A DNA stretch of 64,000 nucleotides from Blepharisma stoltei. Its lineage: Eukaryota > Ciliophora > Heterotrichea > Heterotrichida > Blepharismidae. The notes under the pieces were generated by a model, which had not been told where the DNA came from, ran no database searches, and worked only from the letters and a program-made list of their open reading frames with translations. The stretch is from assembly GCA_914767885.1 (NCBI GenBank), contig CAJZBQ010000024.1:62001-126000 (forward strand). Reading direction: 5' to 3'. The translations under genes were made by a program, and so were the position numbers. This document shows positions 22,360 through 33,800 of the stretch, piece by piece. Within the stretch, counting starts at the first letter, position 1; each line of letters begins with the position of its first letter.

Positions 22360-23513
22360 CTAGATTACCCAGTCTCTAGGAGTTGCCAATGCAGCCATCA
22401 GTCTTTCTTCAGGAGACCCTGGAGCTATATTATGCTTATATTCCCATCTAGCTGCTAAAGGACAAGGCATTAAAACTGCTTCGATATTTGCATCGGGAGT
22501 GACCAGACCAAATTTTGTGCCTCTGTCATATATAGGCCCTTCCTATAGATGGCGCGCAATGCGCCATCATCGGGCCATGTCGGGAGAGGGTTCTCCACGA
22601 GGAATGATTCCACGTGTGGAACCCTCTCTTTTGGCTCGTGGGAAAAAGAGGGTTCCACACGTGGAACTATTCCTCGTGGAGAACCCTCTCCCGACATGGC
22701 CCGATGATGGCGTATTGCGCGCCATCTATAGGAAGGGGCCTATACCAAATTAAACTCCACATAGTGGCCTCTTCTGATTTTTTGCCACCTTCTCTGTTCT
22801 TTTGTAAAAGGCTCATCCATATGTTTTCTAATAATTTCTGGGTAGCTTCTTACAAATGCATCTCCACATTTCGCAATAAATTCCCTTAAAATTTCTTTAT
22901 CAAGGCAATCTACATCGTCAAAGAAAATTCCTCCAATCCCTCTTCTGAATCCACGATGAGTAATCATAAAATAATTATCACATTCAGTTTTGTACTGGGG
23001 ATAAAAATCAGGACTAGCAAAATCACATGCATTTTTAAGCTCAGTATGGAATAAAGTGCAATCGGCTTCATCTAGATAATAAGGTGTTAAATCAGAACCC
23101 CCGGCAAACCACCAGACTTGGACTTCACCGCTTAAGGTAATTTCTAAGTATCTGTAATTTGCATGAACTGTAGGGCAATTTGGATTTCTTGGGTGGATGA
23201 CTAAGCTGCAGCCTGTTGCGTAGATTTTATAGTCAGAAATTCGGGCTAAATCGATGTTTTTGCCTCTATCTGTCATGTATTTGGCTAGAGGTGGGGATAG
23301 AGGAAGCTCTAATTCTGTGACGTTTACACCTCCTTTTTCGAAGACTCGGCCATTTTGTAAGACATTGGCTTGGCCATGTCCATTGTGGTCTTGACGCTCC
23401 CAACTGTCATGAAGAAATGGGGCTCCTTCAATAGCTTCAAGAGATTCTGTGATTTTTTTTTGGATTTCAAGGATGGTTTCTTTAGCTTTGGCTCGAAATG
23501 AGGTCTCAGCCAT
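22360..23513 (-). CDS. Coproporphyrinogen III oxidase (oxygen-dependent)
   Basis: Haem-pathway enzyme that decarboxylates coproporphyrinogen III. The frame from 23513 shows HDSWERQDHNGHGQANVLQN, VHANYRYLEI, VWWFAGGSDLTPYYLDE, FMITHRGFRRGIGGIFFDD and RRGHYVEFNLV. After removing the IES at 22531-22742 it continues YDRGTKFGLVTP, LMPCPLAARWEYKH and TPRDWVI, ending in TAG at 22362-22360. All the conserved blocks of the HemF family are present and the length (about 313 residues after removal) is normal. No targeting peptide is obvious. Confidence 0.95.
22531..22742. mobile_element. Near-perfect GC-rich palindrome as an IES in CPOX
   Basis: About 212 bp between TA repeats. Almost the whole element folds back on itself: arms TATAGGCCCTTCCTATAGAT, CGCGCAATGCGCCATCATCG and GGGAGAGGGTTCTCCACGAG are each repeated inverted. 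It holds a second, nested direct/inverted copy of a TTCCACGTGTGGAACC block. Removal joins VEFNLV to YDRGTKFG in frame. Confidence 0.88.
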
Positions 23514-23815
23514 TTATTAAGATTGATTGTAAGTAATGGAGATTTTTAATGAGTTTTGTTTTTAAGGCAGTAATTTTGATAATATCTCTTGATAGTGAGG
23601 AAAAAGTAATTGGAAAGAAAAAGGATGCTAGGGCAATCGTATTATAAGAAACTCATACTGAAAAAATTAAAATTTTATGTATAGAGCTATTTGGTTAAAA
23701 TAATTTACTTTAATGTAAATTGCATAAATTTTATTTATCAGGTACACAAAAATTCATTATGGTTAAAATTGGAAAGAAGACACGATTTATTAGTAAATTC
23801 TTATAAGTAAGTAAA
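23514..23815. other. Intergenic, AT-rich
   Basis: Spacer upstream of the CPOX start and downstream of the TLC-like gene. Nothing recognised. Confidence 0.4.
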
Positions 23816-24852
23816 TTATGATAATTCTCTCTCGTTTGAACATCCAAAGCCCCACAGCATTATCAATGGAACTAACAGTAAGTAAACTACATATAATATA
23901 TGTCTGTACTTCGCGATCTCTATATATGGTGCTTGATGCAGCCCATAAGCATTTCTAAAGACAGTCGCCAAATAAATGTAATTTAGTCACCCAATCAGAG
24001 GGAACATCATAAGAAAGCAGTGAAATGCAAAAGGGAGCATTAAAAATCATGGATAATGAGGTATTGTCAATGCTGAGCCAGCCCCAACTAATTCTCCCCA
24101 CTTAAAATTGGAACAAAAAATCGGTAAAATTTGCATTTCTGGGGTACTTTTAACCCTCTTTAAATTTGTTTTTCAATAGGAAAATTTTAACGATTAAAAT
24201 TTATAAAATTAGTTTTGACCTAATTTAATAGACAAAAAAAAGCAAACAGTTTAATTTAATATTTTTATTTAATTCTTCATAAAATAAATTAAAATTCAAA
24301 GTTGGTGTTCAATTTATATTTGTAAAACTTTTAAAAAATGTTTTAAAGAAAAAATTAAAGATGAAAATACTAATTTTAATCTAATTTTAAGTAGAATGCT
24401 ATTTGAACATTTTTCATATAATTAATTATTTCTTCATGAATAAATTAAAATTCAAAGTATTCTCAATTTATATTTTTATTTAAAAAAAAAAATTAAATAT
24501 AAATGTGTTTTTTAAAATATATGTTAACCCTTTAATCAAGGCAGGAATTTTTGTTCCAATTTAAAGGGGGAATTAAGGTGACAACGTGATGTACAAAAAA
24601 TGAAATTTTGCACTGATCTATGGCTTCTGCAAAAAACATGAGATTGATTGAGTCGGCTATGTAATAAATAGCGGATGGCCAGAGTAAAATCCTAAAAATT
24701 GTATCGACTGTGTCTGTTTTCAATGCCGCTTCTTTTACGAAAGTGCTTTGTTTCTCACATCAGATCCTATAGAATGTGCACCAAAACATCGGAACCCATG
24801 CAACACTGCTTCAGCTGAACCATATATCATCATGAAACGTCATGTTAGACAT
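23816..24852 (-). CDS. TLC-like multi-pass membrane protein
   Basis: Starts MSNMTFHDDIW at 24852. After removal of the IES at 24092-24576 one frame runs to TAA at 23818-23816, about 184 residues with several hydrophobic segments. The stretch KISFFVHHVVTLVGAG has the HH of TLC-domain proteins (TRAM/LAG1/CLN8, lipid-related). It is followed by membrane helices FLMLPFAFHCFLMMFPLIG and HILYVVYLLLVPLIMLW. UGA is used for Trp at least four times. The family call rests on one motif and the topology, so it is moderate. Confidence 0.55.
24092..24576. mobile_element. MITE-like IES, TTTAAATTGG-related, flank TAA (TLC-like gene)
   Basis: TAA at 24089-24091 and 24574-24576, ends TTCTCCCC and GGGGGAAT. 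Arms contain TTAAAATTGGAAC and GTTCCAATTTAAAGG. Removal joins HHVVTL to VGAGSAL in frame. Confidence 0.85.
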
Positions 24853-24961
24853 TATTAGCAGAAAAAAGCCATAAATTTCAACAATTTAATAGTCATAAAA
24901 TAAATTTGTAATTGAGACCATCACCTGCTCAGATAGAAGTTTTAAGTATTTTTAACTCTTA

Positions 24962-25343
24962 CTCCCCCCCCTCCCGTGAGTGAACAAAACCATTAGAAAA
25001 ATCCCTATTTTTTGCCAAAAACTCACCTTCCGTGAGTGAACAAAAATTTTTTTTAATAGAAAAATTTTTTATGGAAAAGATTTTTATATATAAATGATAA
25101 TTAGTATAATGAAATCTTGAGCTAATTCTGTTTAGTTTTAAACGAATTACTTTTTAAAACATAAATTTTATAAAATTACATTAATATTTGCTTTCAAAAT
25201 TTTGCGAATTAGGATTTTTTAAATTTCGAAAAAAAAAAATTTTTTATGAAAATTATATATAAATTTTTTTAAAAAAACAAAAATTAACCCCCCTCCGTGA
25301 GTGAACAAAATTTTTTTGTTCACTCACGGAGGGGGGGGAGTTA
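24962..25343. mobile_element. Intergenic MITE-like element, GTGAGTGAAC family, flank TTA
   Basis: Same layout as the genic copies (left double arm, right hairpin), flank TTA. It lies between the divergent TLC-like and TBC genes. The rest of 24853-25956 is AT-rich with nothing else recognised. Confidence 0.85.
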
Positions 25344-25956
25344 AAAGGAAAATTTAGTTGACATTTAATAAAAAATTGTGCGAAATTCATATAAAAATAT
25401 AGAAAAGAATAATTCTGATAAAAATTAATTTTGGTCAAGATAAATATTTTAAGAAGATGAGTTAAAACGAAGTTTAAATTGGTAAATAAAAATTAATATA
25501 AAAGAATAAATCTTTTGGGATTTAAAAAATACACATTAAATAATTTTCTTACTTACGAGATTAATTTAAAATAGATTCGCTGCTTAAAGTATCAAATAAA
25601 GTTCTCAAAGTAAAAAAATGTAAAATTATGATTGAATCAAAGCTTTTTGTAATCCAAAAATCAGAACCGACCATTTATCACCTCATCCCTTACTTTGTAA
25701 CTGTAATTTTACATTTCTTGAAAATTCAAAAAAATAAAATTAATTTATATTACTGATATATCATCATAAATTCCTAGCAATCCAAGCATCACATTATTTT
25801 ATGCCAGAATTAATATTCAAAAACTTAAATGAAAATTTACTATTCCATAGATAATAGTCTAAATTTATTTATTATAAATAATAAAATGAATTCAATAGAA
25901 ATAAGGAATAGATAAATAATAAATAATATATTATTTTTTAGTCAGCATATAAAAAA

Positions 25957-28870
25957 ATGGATCTCCTTAATGTCGCTACCCCTTCACTCTCCACAAGTAC
26001 ATCAGCTCGCAGTGTTCGCAGTATCAATGACAGAAGCATGGAAGAAAATTCTCTTGCATTATCTTATGCTGAAGATCGACCTCTTTCAAAAGAATCTTTA
26101 AAAACCCTTCTGCGAGGGCATTATTTCATCAAGTATCAGAAAAATGGACACAGAAGTGTGCGTCGAATCTATTTCAAGGCTTGATAATTCTCTATCCAAT
26201 ATTTATTTATGATAAAAAATACTATATATAAAATCATTATTTATTAGCAATTTTCTATCAAAAAAATCATATAAAATTTTTTTATAAAATAATATTTAAA
26301 GCCTGCACCATATTTCAATGATTCTCTCCAAAAATTAATCCTCGAAAAAGACCGCTCAAACTCGAAATTTATATTTACTACAGATATATTAGCAGTTGAA
26401 TTTGGATTTTCAAATCAACTGACCGCTGTGCTTCTTAAAGGAGATTACAATCATAAAGTATACGGATTTCGTCTTATTACGAGAAAAAGGCTTATTGAGT
26501 TAAGCTCTAATAGTCGCGCTGAACGAGAGCAATGAGTTGACAGCGTAAATGTGCTAGCAGAGGTGGTAAAGGAATGAAGCAGTCATATTGGGCTGAGAAA
26601 ATATTGGGATACACTTACAACAATAAGCCAGTCTGAGCAAGATATTTCTGATCTTTTAGAATGCCAGAGAAATGCTAAAATGGGTCAAAAAAATATAAAA
26701 AATATTTTTCTTATTTTGCCTTAAAATAATTATGAAAATATTTTTTCGCTAAAAAAAGAAATATCAATTATAACTCTACAAAGAAATGAGCTCGAAAAAG
26801 AAGTAATTGAAGGACTAATTAATGAAATGATTTTGGCTTTAGAAGTCAGAGAAGCTAATTTAGCTATGCTCATGGTCAAGCGCCAAGAAGAAGCTGTAGA
26901 TGCTGAAAATCGACTTTTAAGGCAAAAACAAGAAAGTTTGCAAAACTCTTTACGCGAAAAAAATAAAGAAATTGGGACTCTCAAAGACCATATAAAAGAT
27001 CTTTATAGTAACTTATCTTCCAACCAATCCCGCACACTAAGCAAAATTTGGAAAAATATCATTGATTTTTTATCATTTAAAGACCTCCTTGTCTTACAAA
27101 ATGTTTCATTGTATTTTAAAGACCAGGTCGCTAAAGCGTTTATTACAAAATCTTTGTGGAGGCGTATAGGAACTGTGAGCCTTTGTCCTCGAAAAATTAG
27201 CTGAAGAATGTATATTAGAAATTTTTATGGGATGAGGGTAGGAGGAATGGGCCATGAAGTCTACCCAGAAATAATGGAAGAAATCAGCAAAGATGTAAAT
27301 AGAGGCTTAGTCGACCACCAACAAGAGGTAGAAGAAGTCTTAATTGGCCTATGCGCCCTAAACCCTGATGTGGGGTATTGCCAAGGCATGCAGCTTGTTA
27401 CACATTTTTTATTGGGGATTTTAAGAGACACTGACGAAGTTTTGGGGACTCTTATGTCTCTATTAAGACCACCTTTTTACCTTGGCGAGCTCTGGAAAAA
27501 TGGATTTTCAAGGCTCAAACTTGGGATTTTTCAGTTGGAATTTTTATTGAAATTGAAATTGCCTTACCTTGCTAACTCCCCCCCATCCTTGATCGAACAA
27601 CTCGCCATCGTTCGATCAAGGATAGGGGTTAAAAAAAATTTTTTTTGGGAAAAAAAAATTATATATAAAATATAATATATATATATTTTTTTTATTTACT
27701 TTTAAATAAGAGGGTTAAGAGTATTTAATAATAAATTTTTTACAGCAAAAAATTGAATTAATTTCATAAAATACCAGTTTGTAATATTTTGATTTATTAG
27801 TTACCCTTTTAAACCGTATAAATTTTAATTTATTCCTTATTGAATTAAATTATTTTTTTTAAAAATTTTAAAGAATCTCTCTTTTATTAGATTATTAAGT
27901 TTTTAAGCCTAGGTTGATGACGAAATCACTTCAAATGGTTGATTCCGTAGCTTTCTGTCGTCTCAAAGCTCTGAAACAACTTCATTAGGTACATCTTCCC
28001 AGGCTTTTGATAAATAATATATTTTTATATATATAAAAAATTTGCATGATATGAAAATCGTTCGATCAAGGATGGGGGTTAATTTCCCCAAGTTTTAGGA
28101 ATTTTTACAGGCAATCGTTCGATCAAGGATGGGGGGAGTAAACATTTTAAAGATCTTGATATAAATCTAGATGTGATTGTAACTTACTTACTTTTTAATA
28201 TGAGTATTTAAGGCGTCTAACTTTATACTCTTACACTCCCACTAAAGGGACAGAGCTAAGATGGTGACTTCACGAGCATTTCCGATCCAAAAAGCCGGGC
28301 CATCCCAAATAAACTGCCTGCCATCCTAGCCATTGCTTCTCACCAAGCTCAGCTAATACGCGTGTTCCACCTAAGAGTCATCCTCCTCGGATGCTCTGAG
28401 TGGTGAAACTCTGAGCCTCTCAGCTGCACTATGGAGCAGTTCCTCTGTTTATCCCAACGCTAGCCTGCAGAGGTTCTCGAGAGAAAACCAAACTCATAAT
28501 AAAATTTCATGAGGAAGAATATTTTCTCTAGAGCTGCGCCATTTTATTTATAAGTCTGATTGTAACACCTTGGCTTTTGACTGTATTTACTCATTTATTA
28601 GGACAGCAAGGAGTGCCTATTGAAGTGGTTCAGTGGATCTGGGATTTCTTTTTAGTCCAAGGATGGCCAGCTTTGCTATCAACATGCTTAGCATTATTTT
28701 ATTTGAGCCAAGAGTCGGTCTTGGGGGAAAATTTGGAAACGACACTGCACAGATTTTCTAATAATATGCCATTTGAGAGTGTCGTGAAATTTATCCCGAA
28801 ATTTGAAATTGAGCCTTCACTACTTGATGACCTTGAAAGAGCTTTTTACTTGCAAACAAATATAAATTAA
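25957..28870 (+). CDS. PH - coiled coil - F-box-like - TBC (Rab-GAP) protein
   Basis: Joined over four removed blocks. Order of parts: Ser-rich N-terminus; PH domain (LLRGHYFIKYQKNGHRSVRR ... VYGFRLITRKRLIELSS ... AEREQWVDSV); coiled coil (about 26760-27000); an F-box-like helix pair (LSKIWKNIIDFLSFKDLLVL); then a TBC domain with PEIMEEISKDVNRG, LCALNPDVGYCQGMQ, VTPWLLTVFTHLL and IEVVQWIWDFFLVQGW. In TBC proteins the Arg of IxxDxxR and the Gln of YCQG are the GAP fingers. YCQG is present; the first finger position reads EISKDVNRG, so the Arg may be kept one turn away. The Trp before RMYIRNFYG is UGA. Rab inactivation on membranes is inferred. Confidence 0.82.
26172..26312. mobile_element. 141-bp TA-bounded IES in the PH domain
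   Basis: Flanked by the direct repeat TATTTCAA (26170 and 26311). Removal gives RRIYFNDSLQKLIL in frame. Confidence 0.85.
26705..26740. mobile_element. 36-bp TA-bounded IES in the TBC gene
   Basis: One in-frame TAA interrupts the linker. The direct repeat AATATTTTT lies at both sides in the same codon phase, and removing 36 bp gives KNIFSLKKEIS. Confidence 0.7.
27576..28141. mobile_element. MITE-like IES, ATCCTTGATCGAAC family, flank TAA
   Basis: Ends TAA-CTCCCCCCCATCCTTGATCG and GGATGGGGGGAG-TAA, with inner copies of the GATCGAAC arm on both sides. A third arm family, but with the same C-rich ends and TNA flank. Removal joins LPYLA to KHFKDLDINLD. Confidence 0.9.
28184..28556 (-). mobile_element. 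Retroposon-like element S3, 10-bp target duplication (TBC gene)
   Basis: Between two copies of TGATTGTAAC (28174-28183, 28557-28566). In reverse orientation it starts AAATAAAATGGCGCAG and ends in AAGTAAGTAAG. Keeping one duplication copy gives NLDVIVTPWLLTVF, exactly the TBC consensus. It is plainly richer in G+C than its surroundings. Confidence 0.85.
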
Positions 28871-29011
28871 TTTATTTTTACTTATTAAATATTAAAGAAA
28901 ATATACCTTTTTCATAAAAATATCAATCATATTCAATTATTTTTATTTTTTTTTAAAATTTATATATAAAAAAATATATAAAAAATCGATATATTTAAGC
29001 ATTAAATAACC

Positions 29012-29611
29012 TTAACTCATGCTTCTGCAAAAATTCTTTTGCATAAATATCTCACTATCATATGAACCATTTTCTGAAGAGAATTTTCCTTTAAAAAGAT
29101 TTCTGCATAAGTCCCCTTCATTTCCTAAAAGTTTCATTTTGTCTTCCTTCCCAAAAACCAAAAAATCACTCGCAATTAAAGCTTTGCTTTTCTTATGACA
29201 AACTGGGCAAGTTTTAGCTGTTGAAGCGTTCACATTTCCTCTTCCTCTTCATTGTCTAATGCATGGCAAACAAAACACATCATTACAGTCACTCAACATC
29301 CCAAATTGTCTAAAACTCGCTTTTACTTTTACCTTACAAATTGAGCACTCTGCGTCAGGGCTGATATTTTTTGGGAATTTTTCGCAGCTTTTTGAGCATT
29401 TTCTTTGATTTTCTATGAAAATTTTGCAAATTTCGGTGTCTTCGATTTCGTCGTTGAAAAAATCCTTGGTGTTGAAGACGCTACGCGGGGAAGGAGTGTC
29501 GAATTTCCCAAATAGTTTGAAAGAGCTTGTGTTGATGTTGGTGAGCACAAAAATTGGGATTTGGATAGAATTTGTGTTCATATTAAATTTAAATATGAAC
29601 ATACCGCACAT
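29012..29611 (-). CDS. Makorin-type RING-finger protein
   Basis: About 199 residues. After a loose N-terminus there is a C3HC4-like RING: CSIC at about residue 90, GMLSDCNDVFCLPCIRQW, then CPVC. The spacing, the FGMLSDCN stretch and the following SKALIASDFLVFGKEDK match the RING and post-RING part of makorin E3 ligases. The Trp after CIRQ is UGA. The residue after the third Cys pair is Asn/Asp where makorins have His, so zinc site 2 may be altered. CCCH zinc fingers were not found. Ubiquitin-ligase activity is inferred. Confidence 0.6.
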
Positions 29612-30167
29612 TATGAAATGTTAGCCCATTTATTTAATAATTAATATTATTTTGAAGGTATGATAGAGAATGATTATTGTGAATGCCTTGATATATTAGT
29701 AGAACATTAGAGAAAATGGCTTAATTAAGGAATCTTTTGGAAGAATGGGAAAGACTATATTTTTTAGTTACAATATTCTTGATTATTAATATTAATTGAC
29801 CTAGCAAATCGCAAACATCTTTATTTTTTGAGTAATGATATTTTTAAATGTTTGGAGTTTACAATCAATGTGATTAGATATCTTTAAGCTAATATTCATA
29901 AGAAAGTAGATGATTTTGTAAGAGTTAAAAAAATAGAAATTAAAAATGATTTTAGCAAGTCTATTTTAAATTGACCAGAATTTTACTATTGGTTTCTGGT
30001 CGAAAAATGATTATTCTGATAAAAATAGATTTTATCAGTAAAAATGGAATTTTAAGAGATTTAAGTCTTATGCAAGAGAGGTTGTTACTTTATTTTGAGT
30101 TCCAACAGTGGTACACAATTTGGTAATTGTAAAATAACAGATGCAGCTCACATTATGCATCTTTCGA
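29612..30167. other. Intergenic, AT-rich
   Basis: No coding or repeat arm recognised between the RING gene start and the 3' end of the centrin-like pseudogene. Confidence 0.4.
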
Positions 30168-30698
30168 CTAAAACACATGCATTATATCTCTAAAACCTGT
30201 AATAAATTTCTTAGTCATAACATCGTAAAAGTCGTCAATACTCCTTGCTTTGTTATCAGCAGAAACTTTAGTAGGAGCTTGTTGGAGTTCTTCTTCAGTC
30301 ATGCTTTCTCCGAGCTCTCTGGCAACTCTAGCTAAGTTTTTGATGCTGATTGAGCTTGATCTGTCTGCATCAAAGAGATCGAAAATCCTTTGGATACCTT
30401 CTCTGCTATTTCTGTGGCTGAGTCTTTCGCTGATGTGGCTTAAGAAGTCATCAAAGTGAATTCTTTAATTCCTGCAAGAAGTCTGAAGATGGTTGGAGTT
30501 CTGTCTTGGCCAAGAGATGCAAATGCTGCGTTAATTTCTTTAGGGTCGATGGTCCGAGTTTACTGAGTCGAAGAGATCGAAGGTTTCCTTGATTTCTTTG
30601 ATTTCGTCCTTAGTAAAGTTGGTGGTCTCTGGAACCTTTTTAGCTGGGATTTTCCTTTTGCTAGTCCATTCTTAGGGTCCTTTTTGGCTGCTGCTCAT
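30168..30698 (-). pseudogene. Centrin-like EF-hand pseudogene
   Basis: Starts MSSSQKGP and contains TKDEIKEIKETFDLFD, TIDPKEINAAFASLG, IHFDDFLSHISERLS, IFDLFDADRSSSISIKNLAR and ELGESMTEEELQQ, in centrin order. These lie in different frames. At least two single-base losses are needed (at the first EF loop, SG-TIDP, and at EFTFDDF), and there are also problems near codon 9. No 15-nt intron or TA-bounded piece removes these breaks. The base composition is still gene-like, so the decay seems recent. Confidence 0.7.
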
Positions 30699-30893
30699 CT
30701 TTTTGACATTTATCGCAATAAATTCTGTCACTAAAACATTTTCTACTTGCAAATACTATTGTCTTGCATTTTCCTAATATCCTACGATACTTATACTATT
30801 AAGCAATTTAATTTTAGCAAAATTTATGGCAATTTAATAACAAAATTAATTATTAGCGATATATTAGCTGAAATTGAATAAAAAATAAATAAA

Positions 30894-33800
30894 ATGAATT
30901 CGGTGCGCTATCTTACATTGATCCTTTTATCGTACTCATTAGGAGATTTACTAATTTATATACTTTATTCTCAGCAGACAAATATAAATCTGCTTTCGGA
31001 CCTGAAAAATAATTTGCCCAGCTCTATTTTTGAAAATGAGTATTATTTTGACTTTCAGTTTGTAGAGATTACTGCAAATCAAACAATTGAAAATATTTTA
31101 GAAGCACAGCAGACTTTTATCACTATAGATGTCACTTTTGACGTATATTGAAGCAGCATAATTTATCATTATACAGAGCGAAATCAAATAGTCAATCTTA
31201 ATTTGAATTTCGATTCTAACTCCTATGGCGAATGACAATTTTTTATTCATAATTCTATTGACCAACATCAAAATGCAGCGGGATTCATAATAGATTTTTT
31301 TGAGTGGAAAAATTTTGCCATTATTTCAAATGAGTCACCAATAAATCTAAAACTAGCCTTAAATGTTGAAACAAAATACAGAAGCCAAGTTTCCCAAAAA
31401 TTAGTTCTCCCTGACTCCATAAGTGATGAAAGCATAGAAAATTTAATTTCTAAAATTATTAAGCCAAATGGGATTCAATTATTTTTTATTTTAGAAGAAG
31501 GATATGGATTATGAAAATTTATTGAAAAATTAAAAAGTAAAAAGATATACAAAAAAGGGGCAGGAATTATAGTTGGAAGCACAGCTATATGAGCACCTGC
31601 TGAGGATGGAGTTACAATATATGTCGAAAAAGGACTAGAAACTGCTCAATCATATTCTGAATATGAAATCTTGGCAATAAAACAGTTTACTGATATTATC
31701 CTAGATTTTAAGTCAAAATACCCCAGCATTCAAATTGATTCACTTCTCCTTCGACAATTATTTGAGTCTAACACCTTTCAGCACCGAAAATTGCCTATAT
31801 TTTCGGTAGTAAATATTTATAACAGCCAAAAAATTATAAAAGCTCAAATTGAAGGCTGAAACGCTACAATTTTCAATTCAACATTTTTTTATCCTGGGAA
31901 CACAGCAATTACCCCAAAAAGATCAGAAACTGAAATTGTTGTTTCAATTGCTTCAGGGTCGGCTGAGCCAGATGGATCTACTAATATCTACAACCCTCAA
32001 AACTTTTTAGGCTCGTTATATGCCCAATGAGTCATAAACAACTCAACCTCTCTTCTGAAAAACTTTTATATATCTCAATTTCAGACAAATTGCGGATCAA
32101 GCATTTTTGATCTAAAATTCTACTATACGTGTATGAGGCAATATAAAGATCAGCTTGGCGTAGCTTTTCTTTCCCCTTCTTTTGATATTGGAGCTATTGG
32201 ATATATTTATGCATTTAGGGGCTTAGGGGTTGAGATACCTCACTGCGGAGCTTCTACTGTGGTTTCTTTTTTGTCAAATAAAACTGAATATCCTGAATAT
32301 ATGAGAATCTCAACGAGTGGAGACTATATTGCAACAAATTTAGCTAAAATTATTTCTTATCTTGGTTGAACTCATGCTGCAGTAATATTTGGAAATAATA
32401 CTTATAATTACCCTTTATATAAAAAACTCTATGACGAATTCGCTTCACTAACTTCCTTCTGTGAGCGAACAAAATCATTGGAAAAATCTCTATTTTGGGT
32501 AAAAACCAATCCTCCGTGAGTGAACAAAAATTTTTTATGAAAAAAATGATATATAAATGATAATAGTATAATAATCTCTGGCTAATTCTGTTTAATTTTA
32601 AACAAATTGCTTTTTAAAATATAAATTTTATAAATTAAATTAATATTTGCTTCCCAATTTTTGCAAATTAGGATTTTTTTAAAATTTCGAAAACAATATT
32701 TTTCTATAAAATTTATATATAATTTGTTTTAAAAACAAATTTAACCCCCCTTCGCGAGTGAACAAAATTTTTTTGTTCACTCACGGAGTTGGGGAGAGTA
32801 AGAGTATCTATTATGAATGATGAAAACAAAAAATTAATTCCTCAAAATTACTTACTCCCCCCTCTGTGAACGAGCAAAATCATTGGAAAAATCTCTATTT
32901 TTTATGCCAATAACCTACCCTCCGTAAGAGAACAAAAATTTTTATGAAAAAAATAATTAATATATAAATAAAGAAATCACTAGATAATTCTGTTTAATTT
33001 TAAACAGCTTGCATTTTAAAACATAAATTTAGCAAAATTGAATTAATTTTTGCTTCTCAATTTTTACAATTGGGAATTTTTAAATTTTAAAAAAAAATTA
33101 ACCCCCTCTAAAGCGAACAAAATTTTTATGTTTGCTCACTGAGGGGGGAGTTAAGGACTGATTTTGAACAGTATAAGTATATTTTTAAACATATTTATAG
33201 CTTAAAAGTCAGAATTTGTCTGCTAGTTCTAGGGAACCCGTATGCTTGGCATGCAATTGAGGGTTTATACGATGTAGGCTTTAGGAAAGGCGACATAATT
33301 CTTTTTGTAACCAGCAAAGCTGGAGGGTCTGGGCCTGTTTTTAATGACCTCGATGAACATGTAATTAAAAGAACAAGCCTGATGGATGGATCTCTTAGTG
33401 GCTCTATCAATGAATATGTAGGAAACTATGGAGAAAAAATCAAGCAAGAAATAATTCAAGCCTTTTATCCTTATCCTCCAAGCTATAAGTGCTACTCTTT
33501 TGATGCTTTTATGCTAGTAGCTCATGGGCTTGACTATACAATTAATCAAGGAAGTGATATAGAAAATCCTTGACTACTAAACAAAAATTTGAGAAAGCAA
33601 CGGTTCATTAGCTGCAGTGGACTGATCTCTATTGAATCTAACAGCAATAACAGAAACTACGCATCTATCAATTTCAATAATTTTTATTACAATAAAACAG
33701 ACAAGACTTATTATGAAGTCCCAGTCACTATAGTTAACTTAGGAACACAAGTACTTTTCGAGCAAATACAAGAAATCACATGACCTGGAAATTCTCATAC

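Noticed and set aside
26177-26299. A non-TA IES in the PH domain bounded by AAG
   Set aside because: A TATTTCAA direct repeat gives a TA-bounded junction with better protein continuity (RRIYFNDSL).
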